Source of the DNA: an uncultured Blautia sp.
GTDB taxonomy: Bacteria > Bacillota > Clostridia > Lachnospirales > Lachnospiraceae
Length of the DNA: 48,254 nucleotides
Direction: 5' to 3'
NCBI GenBank assembly: GCA_900540785.1
Contig: UQHF01000027.1
Span: 1 to 48,254 of the forward strand
The position numbers and the translations under genes were made by a program. Positions 44,011 to 48,254 of the stretch are shown here, piece by piece (position 1 is the first letter of the stretch; the number at the start of each line of letters is the position of its first letter). The notes below the pieces were generated by a model. It was given only the letters and a program-made list of their open reading frames with translations, ran no database searches and was not told the origin of the DNA.

Positions 44011-44028
44011 GCGTTCAAATGCTAGAAT
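44000..44028 (+). promoter_or_regulatory. Promoter of tmcAL, overlapping the pta promoter
   Basis: TTGTAT (44000-44005), 17-nt spacer, TAGAAT (44023-44028), 34 nt before the tmcAL start. It overlaps the pta promoter on the other strand. Confidence 0.6.
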
Positions 44029-44061
44029 ATGCCATAAGAAAGTATTTTTTGAGGTGCAATT

Positions 44062-45288
44062 ATGAAAATCGCAGGAATTATAGCAGAATACAATCCTTTT
44101 CACAAAGGGCATGAATATCAGATAGCATATACAAAGGAATATCTTGGCGCAGATTATATTATCATTGCCATGAGCGGAGATTATGTACAGAGAGGAACTC
44201 CTGCTCTTCTTCCAAAGCATATCCGAACAGAAATGGCATTAAAATGCGGCGCAGACCTGGTTCTGGAGCTTCCGGTTTCAGTATCTACTGCAAGCGCGGA
44301 ACTTTTTGCAAAGGGAGGAGTACAGCTTTTGGAAAATCTTGGAGTTGTGGATCTTCTTTGCTTCGGAAGCGAATCCGGTTCTATATCCGATTTAAAAGTC
44401 CTCTCTTCTCTTCTCATAGAAGAACCTGAGGAATACAAACGCGCCCTGAAACAATATCTCTCACAGGGAAAATCATTTCCGTCTGCCAGAGCGCTTGCCT
44501 TACAGGAATACTGCCAGACTGTTTCTGACGATTCTCTGAAACGCGCAGAGGAAATCCTTCTCTCTCCCAACAACATTCTGGGAATTGAATACTGCAAGGC
44601 GCTTCTCCGGCTAAAAAGCAGCATCGAGCCATGTACTTTAAAAAGAGAGGGCGCAGGGTATCACGATACCTCTCTTTTTCATCAGAACCCGTCCGCCTCT
44701 GCAATCCGAAAGCATTTTCTCTCTTCTGAAAATAACTTGAAAGATATGAAGGATACGCTTCCAAAAGAAGTATTTCCCCTTCTTTTAAAAGCTTTTGAAG
44801 AAAATTCTTTTGTGACAGAGGAAGATTTGAATCTTCTTCTCCATTACCGTCTTCTGGAAGAAGAGAATCCGGCTCTTTTTCTTGATGTGTCTCCGGAACT
44901 TTCCAGGCGCATCTATAATACCAAAAACAAATATCAGAATTTTTCCCAGTTTGTTTCTCTTTTAAAAACAAAGGAGCTGACGCAGACCAGAATCCAAAGA
45001 GCACTGCTTCACCTTCTCCTTCAAATAAAGGAGACGCCGGAAAATATTCCTTTTGCGAGAGTGCTTGGATTTCGAAGAGAAAGCACACCTCTTTTAAAAG
45101 AAATCAAAAAAAGAAGCTCCATTCCCCTTGTGACAAAGGTTTCCGACGCTACAAAAATCCTCGCAGAGTCAGATCAGAAGCTTCTTTGTGAAACGGTTTT
45201 CGCATCCAATGTATACGAAAGCATTCTCTGTCAAAAAACGGGAAAACCTTTCTGCCATGAATTTGAAAAACAGCTTGTGATTCTCTGA
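44062..45288 (+). CDS. tmcAL: tRNA(Met) cytidine acetate ligase (TmcAL/YlbM)
   Basis: 408 aa nucleotidyltransferase-fold protein. N-terminus GIIAEYNPFHKGHEYQI has the HxGH nucleotide-binding motif; MSGDYVQRGTPALL and ILSPNNILGIEY are characteristic of YlbM. In Bacillus this enzyme uses acetate and ATP to acetylate C34 of elongator tRNA-Met. It is divergent from pta-ackA with overlapping promoters, so an enzyme that consumes acetate sits opposite those that make it. GAGGTG ribosome site. Confidence 0.94.
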   Translation: MKIAGIIAEYNPFHKGHEYQIAYTKEYLGADYIIIAMSGDYVQRGTPALLPKHIRTEMALKCGADLVLELPVSVSTASAELFAKGGVQLLENLGVVDLLCFGSESGSISDLKVLSSLLIEEPEEYKRALKQYLSQGKSFPSARALALQEYCQTVSDDSLKRAEEILLSPNNILGIEYCKALLRLKSSIEPCTLKREGAGYHDTSLFHQNPSASAIRKHFLSSENNLKDMKDTLPKEVFPLLLKAFEENSFVTEEDLNLLLHYRLLEEENPALFLDVSPELSRRIYNTKNKYQNFSQFVSLLKTKELTQTRIQRALLHLLLQIKETPENIPFARVLGFRRESTPLLKEIKKRSSIPLVTKVSDATKILAESDQKLLCETVFASNVYESILCQKTGKPFCHEFEKQLVIL

Positions 45289-45312
45289 TAACAAGTATTT
45301 TATTGTTATCAG
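45285..45312. terminator. Shared hairpin between tmcAL and the ABC ATPase gene
   Basis: Perfect 10-bp inverted repeat CTGATAACAA / TTGTTATCAG (45285-45294, 45303-45312) with an 8-nt AT-rich loop. The stop codons of both convergent genes lie inside the stem. There is no long U-run, so termination strength is uncertain. Confidence 0.6.
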
Positions 45313-46082
45313 TTTCCGCATTCAATACTGATTTCATTAAATTTTGCGAGAATGTCGTCAATGGAAAGCTGCGCTTTTTTCTCCCCTGCACAATCCATGA
45401 CATTCTGTCCCTGGTGCATCATAAGAATCCTGTCTCCGTATTCTACAGCGTATCGAAGATTATGTGTCACCATAATGGCAGTGAGATTTTTCTCTTTTAC
45501 GATTTTTCCGGTAAGTTCCATAATAATTTCTGCTGTTTTCGGATCAAGAGCTGCCGTGTGCTCGTCCAGAATCAGAAATTCAATCGGCGTCATGGTGGAC
45601 ATGAGAAGCGCCATTGCCTGGCGCTGTCCTCCGGAAAGAGAACCTACCTTTACGTGCATTTTATCCTCAAGTCCCAGATTCAAAGGTCTTAAAAGCTCTC
45701 GATAATATTCCACTCTTTTTTTGCTTACTCCTCTCTGCAGTCCGAAAAATTTTCCTTTATGATCTGCGAGAGACATATTTTCAAGAATTGTCATGCTTGG
45801 ACATGTTCCAAAAGAAGGATTCTGGTATACTCTTCCGATTTTCCGGTTTCTCTTATATTCTTTTTCATTTGTTATGTCTTTTCCGTCCAGAAGAATGTTT
45901 CCGTCCTCTACAGGAATGCTTCCGCAGATAATATTCAGCATGGAGGTTTTTCCGGAACCATTACTGCCGACAACAGATACAAATTCTCCGTCTTTTACTG
46001 TAAGATTATAATTTTCAAACAGACACATTTCATTTACTGTGCCGGGATTGTAGTATTTATAAATATTTTTCAGCTCAAGCAT
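45309..46082 (-). CDS. ABC transporter ATP-binding protein (TrpZ-like)
   Basis: 257 aa. Walker A GSNGSGKTS, signature LSGGQRQAMAL, Walker B FLILDEHTAALDP, switch His in MVTHNLRYA. The DEHTAALDP form is typical of the ATPase of TrpXYZ/DUF534-type importers. Its start overlaps the permease stop by 8 nt. Drives uptake together with the permease and binding protein. Confidence 0.93.
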   Translation of the reverse strand: MLELKNIYKYYNPGTVNEMCLFENYNLTVKDGEFVSVVGSNGSGKTSMLNIICGSIPVEDGNILLDGKDITNEKEYKRNRKIGRVYQNPSFGTCPSMTILENMSLADHKGKFFGLQRGVSKKRVEYYRELLRPLNLGLEDKMHVKVGSLSGGQRQAMALLMSTMTPIEFLILDEHTAALDPKTAEIIMELTGKIVKEKNLTAIMVTHNLRYAVEYGDRILMMHQGQNVMDCAGEKKAQLSIDDILAKFNEISIECGN

Positions 46083-46956
46083 GATTTTTTACCTTCTTCT
46101 TTCTCTCCATACTGATGAGAAGCACGATCAGAAACAGAATTGCTGTGACGAGCTTCATATCCATCGGCTCAAAATTTCTCATGGCAACGGCCGTACACGC
46201 CTTATAAAAAACAGAACCGATCAAAACGGCTGTCGTCGCCTTCATAAATCTTAAATTCCGGAAAAAACCGGTTCCTATGATAACACTGGCAAGACCGATC
46301 ACAATCGCCCCTGTTCCCATAGAAATTTCAAAAACCCTTTCCTCCTGACAGAAAATACACCCTGCAAGAGCGATCAGACCGTTTGCAATAGCAAGCCCTA
46401 AAATCTTTGTGTTTCCCTGGTCTTTTGCAAGGGCTGTCACAAGCTTTTCATTATCTCCCACTGCCCTTAAAAGAAATCCGGATTTGCTGCTCATATAAAA
46501 ATCAAGAATCAGCTTTGTGAGCACAGTCAGAACAGCAATGACCAGAATTGTAATGTACGGAGCTATGTTTTCCGGAACTGTTTTTTCCAGAAAACTGTTT
46601 TTAAAAATCGTTTCTTTGGAAAACAAAGGGACATTGGAAGTTCCCGCAATCCGGAGATTGATCGTCCAAAGGGCTGTCATCATAATAATTCCTGATAAAA
46701 GGTCTCTTACTTTCCCTTTCACATGAATCAGCCCTGTGCACGTTCCTGCAAGAGCTCCTGCAAGAAAAGCCGCAGGAAGGGTGAGATAAGGATTTACCCC
46801 TCTTCCGATAAGAGCTGCTGTTACCGCAGCCCCTAAAGGAAAGCTTCCATCTGCTGTCAGATCCGGAAAATCCAGTATTTTATAGGTAATGTAAACTCCA
46901 AGACCAAGAATTCCGTAAATGAGCCCCTGTTCCAGAATCGTAATCAAAAAATCCAT
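46075..46956 (-). CDS. ABC transporter permease (TrpY-like, BPD_transp_2)
   Basis: 293 aa with 8-9 hydrophobic helices. It resembles the branched-chain amino acid/ribose permease superfamily: GLGVYITYKILDFPDLTADG near the N-terminus and the conserved GLAIANGLIALAG segment near residue 190. Middle gene of the three-gene importer operon. Confidence 0.92.
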   Translation of the reverse strand: MDFLITILEQGLIYGILGLGVYITYKILDFPDLTADGSFPLGAAVTAALIGRGVNPYLTLPAAFLAGALAGTCTGLIHVKGKVRDLLSGIIMMTALWTINLRIAGTSNVPLFSKETIFKNSFLEKTVPENIAPYITILVIAVLTVLTKLILDFYMSSKSGFLLRAVGDNEKLVTALAKDQGNTKILGLAIANGLIALAGCIFCQEERVFEISMGTGAIVIGLASVIIGTGFFRNLRFMKATTAVLIGSVFYKACTAVAMRNFEPMDMKLVTAILFLIVLLISMERKKKVKNHA

Positions 46957-46977
46957 GTCTCTTCTCCCTTATCCGCC

Positions 46978-47982
46978 TTATTTTTCAGAAATTTCCGTAA
47001 AGCTTTCTGCCGCAGAATCTTTTAATTCCGCCGGAATTTCAATCCCAAGATTTTCCGCTGCTTTTTCATTTATATAAAGACTTGCCTCTTCAATGGTTTC
47101 ATAAGGAAGCTCGGAAGCTTTTTTCTCGCCCTTTAAAACCTGCGCCGCCATCTTTCCCGTCTGACGTCCAAGCTCCACATAATCAAGTCCTTCCGCTGCA
47201 AGACAGCCGATTTTCACCTGCTCTATCTCGCTTCCGAATACAGGAATCTTTGCCTCATTTGCCATTTCAAGAATCGCCGGAAGAGAACTTACCACCGTGT
47301 TATCTGTAAGATTTGTAATGCAGTCCACCTTCTCGAGAAGCCCCTGCGTTGCAAGAGGAATATCTGCTGTCGCTGTAATTCCCGCTGTCTCAATCGTAAA
47401 ATCATACTCTTTTGCAAGCGCTTCATATTCTTTAATTGCAGATTCGGAGTTTGCCTCACTTGTTGTATATAAAATCCCGATTGTTTCTGCCTCCGGGAGC
47501 ATTGTGCGGATCATTTCAAGCTGCTGCTGAATGGGAAGTTTATCGCTGGTTCCTGTAATTTCTCCTACCGGGTTTCCCTCTTCATCTGCAAGCTCTGCAG
47601 CAAGCGGATCTGTTACTGCTGTATAAATAACCGGGATTTCTTTATCCATCGCTGCATTAAAACAGCTCTGTGCGCTTGGCGTTGCGATCCCGCAGAGCAA
47701 ATCTACATCAGAGGAAACAAAGCTGTCGGAAATCTGTCCTGCTGTTCCCATATCTGCGGCTGCATTTTTGTATTCCACCGTAAGATTTTCTCCTTCTACA
47801 ATTCCCTCTTCTGCAAGCCCCTCAAGAAAACCTTCTCTGCAGTTATCAAGAGAACCGTGTTCTGCAAACTGTTCGATTCCAATAGTGTAGTTTTCTTTTT
47901 CTGCGTATACGGTAGATGCTGATGCAAGAGCTGCTGTTACAATACCTGCTGTGATCACTTTGTTCATAATTGTTTTTTTCAT
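46978..47982 (-). CDS. ABC transporter substrate-binding protein (TrpX-like, DUF534 family)
   Basis: 334 aa. Basic n-region, hydrophobic core and likely signal-peptidase I site after STVYA; no cysteine, so no lipobox. The mature part has the two-lobe DUF534/ABC_sub_bind pattern: GIEQFAEHGSLDNCREGF, then VIYTAVTDPLAAELAD and FGSEIEQVKIGCLAAEGLDYVELG. Related proteins bind tryptophan or tyrosine; the T-box leader upstream supports an amino acid substrate. Which amino acid cannot be read, because the specifier lies outside the window. Confidence 0.9.
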   Translation of the reverse strand: MKKTIMNKVITAGIVTAALASASTVYAEKENYTIGIEQFAEHGSLDNCREGFLEGLAEEGIVEGENLTVEYKNAAADMGTAGQISDSFVSSDVDLLCGIATPSAQSCFNAAMDKEIPVIYTAVTDPLAAELADEEGNPVGEITGTSDKLPIQQQLEMIRTMLPEAETIGILYTTSEANSESAIKEYEALAKEYDFTIETAGITATADIPLATQGLLEKVDCITNLTDNTVVSSLPAILEMANEAKIPVFGSEIEQVKIGCLAAEGLDYVELGRQTGKMAAQVLKGEKKASELPYETIEEASLYINEKAAENLGIEIPAELKDSAAESFTEISEK

Positions 47983-48110
47983 GGCTGTTTTCTCCTCTCA
48001 AATGAAATATTAAAATGTCTCTCCGGAATATATGCCAATTCCGGCTTTGTCTGTGAGAAGAAAGAAATCCGTCTGCAATATGAAGGAAACTTTTCTGCGG
48101 CAATTTTCTT

Positions 48111-48254
48111 ATAAATATAAAAACCGCCTCAAGCGAAATGCTTGAGACGGTAATAAGAATCTTATTATCGCGGTACCACTCAAATTGACAAAACGTCCAC
48201 TTTCTCATGTACAAACATACACTCCTGATTGGTAACGGGTTCGGTTCCCGTCAG
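48111..48254 (-). promoter_or_regulatory. T-box riboswitch leader (partial, 5' part off window)
   Basis: The conserved T-box sequence AGTGGTACCGCG is read on the minus strand at 48169-48180. It is followed by an 11-bp terminator stem (48124-48134 with 48140-48150, one G-U pair) and a T-rich run (48111-48123). Stem I with the specifier codon lies beyond the window end. The leader controls the TrpX-like importer operon by sensing an uncharged tRNA; tryptophan is the likely but unproven cognate. Confidence 0.9.

Noticed and set aside
44181..45088. Two overlapping minus-strand open frames (147 and 224 aa) within tmcAL
   Set aside because: Both are antisense to the well-conserved TmcAL reading frame, with no recognisable domains.
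47846..48214. 122-aa minus-strand open frame across the T-box leader
   Set aside because: It reads through the riboswitch terminator and into the binding-protein gene in another frame; the RNA structure explains the sequence.
1..48254. CRISPR arrays, tRNA/rRNA genes, transposases or integrases
   Set aside because: I looked for regular spacer repeats, tRNA-like cloverleaf ends and recombinase motifs and saw none. A covariance-model scan would settle tRNAs and small RNAs.

Overview
The window reads as chromosomal DNA of an anaerobic Firmicute of the Lachnospiraceae type (Blautia / Mediterraneibacter-like). This rests on the gene complement: pyruvate-phosphate dikinase, a pyrophosphate-type phosphofructokinase, a monofunctional CODH-like operon, Pta-AckA, the plsX-acpP-rnc-smc-ftsY block and a T-box-controlled TrpX-type ABC transporter. 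Strong AGGAGG ribosome binding sites and TTGACT-17-TAAAAT promoters also fit. The species cannot be fixed from the sequence alone. No tRNA, rRNA, CRISPR array or insertion sequence was recognised.

Layout. (1) 1-3.5 kb: ppdK (cut by the left window edge) and a PPi-type pfk, each with its own promoter. (2) 3.5-5.8 kb: a small AT-rich accessory operon. It holds an ABC/OLD-like AAA ATPase, then two same-frame ORFs that look like one PD-(D/E)XK-like nuclease broken by an in-frame stop, then an unknown 87-aa ORF. It is a candidate defence module. (3) 6-22.8 kb: a 12-gene minus-strand Wzx/Wzy-type exopolysaccharide operon, led by a CapD/PglF-like dehydratase, a DegT aminotransferase and a PglC-like initiating transferase. 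GT2 enzymes, UDP-sugar dehydrogenase and epimerase, polymerase, flippase and acetyltransferases follow. Two proteins are unusual fusions: beta-propeller + GT2, and NeuD-like acetyltransferase + NahK-like kinase. (4) 22.8-23.3 kb: a 500-bp divergent control region with two good promoters, a leader terminator-like hairpin, a C9/G9 tract and five copies of a TGTTATT motif. (5) 23.3-24.8 kb: a UDP-glucose dehydrogenase carrying an N-terminal Cro/CI-type HTH domain. (6) 24.8-35 kb: housekeeping genes on the minus strand (ilvA, ftsY, smc, rnc, acpP, plsX, a NUDIX gene, an ABC-F gene). (7) 35-38.7 kb: a plus-strand cooS-cooF-FNOR operon. Its CooS keeps the cluster ligands but appears to lack the two catalytic acid/base residues of CO-oxidising enzymes. 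(8) 38.8-45.3 kb: a small membrane protein, a MATE exporter, DUF177-rpmF, pta-ackA and divergent tmcAL. (9) 45.3-48.25 kb: a TrpX-like ABC transporter operon with a partial T-box leader.

How it works together: the EPS genes form a coherent lipid-linked repeat-unit pathway (UDP-sugar supply, UndPP-linked initiation, elongation, flipping, polymerisation). The HTH-Ugd fusion sits opposite the EPS promoter, where it could couple UDP-glucuronate supply to transcription. The points most worth a second look are the HTH-Ugd fusion with its repeat motifs, the CODH-like protein with altered catalytic residues, the ATPase/split-nuclease module and the two enzyme fusions in the EPS cluster.
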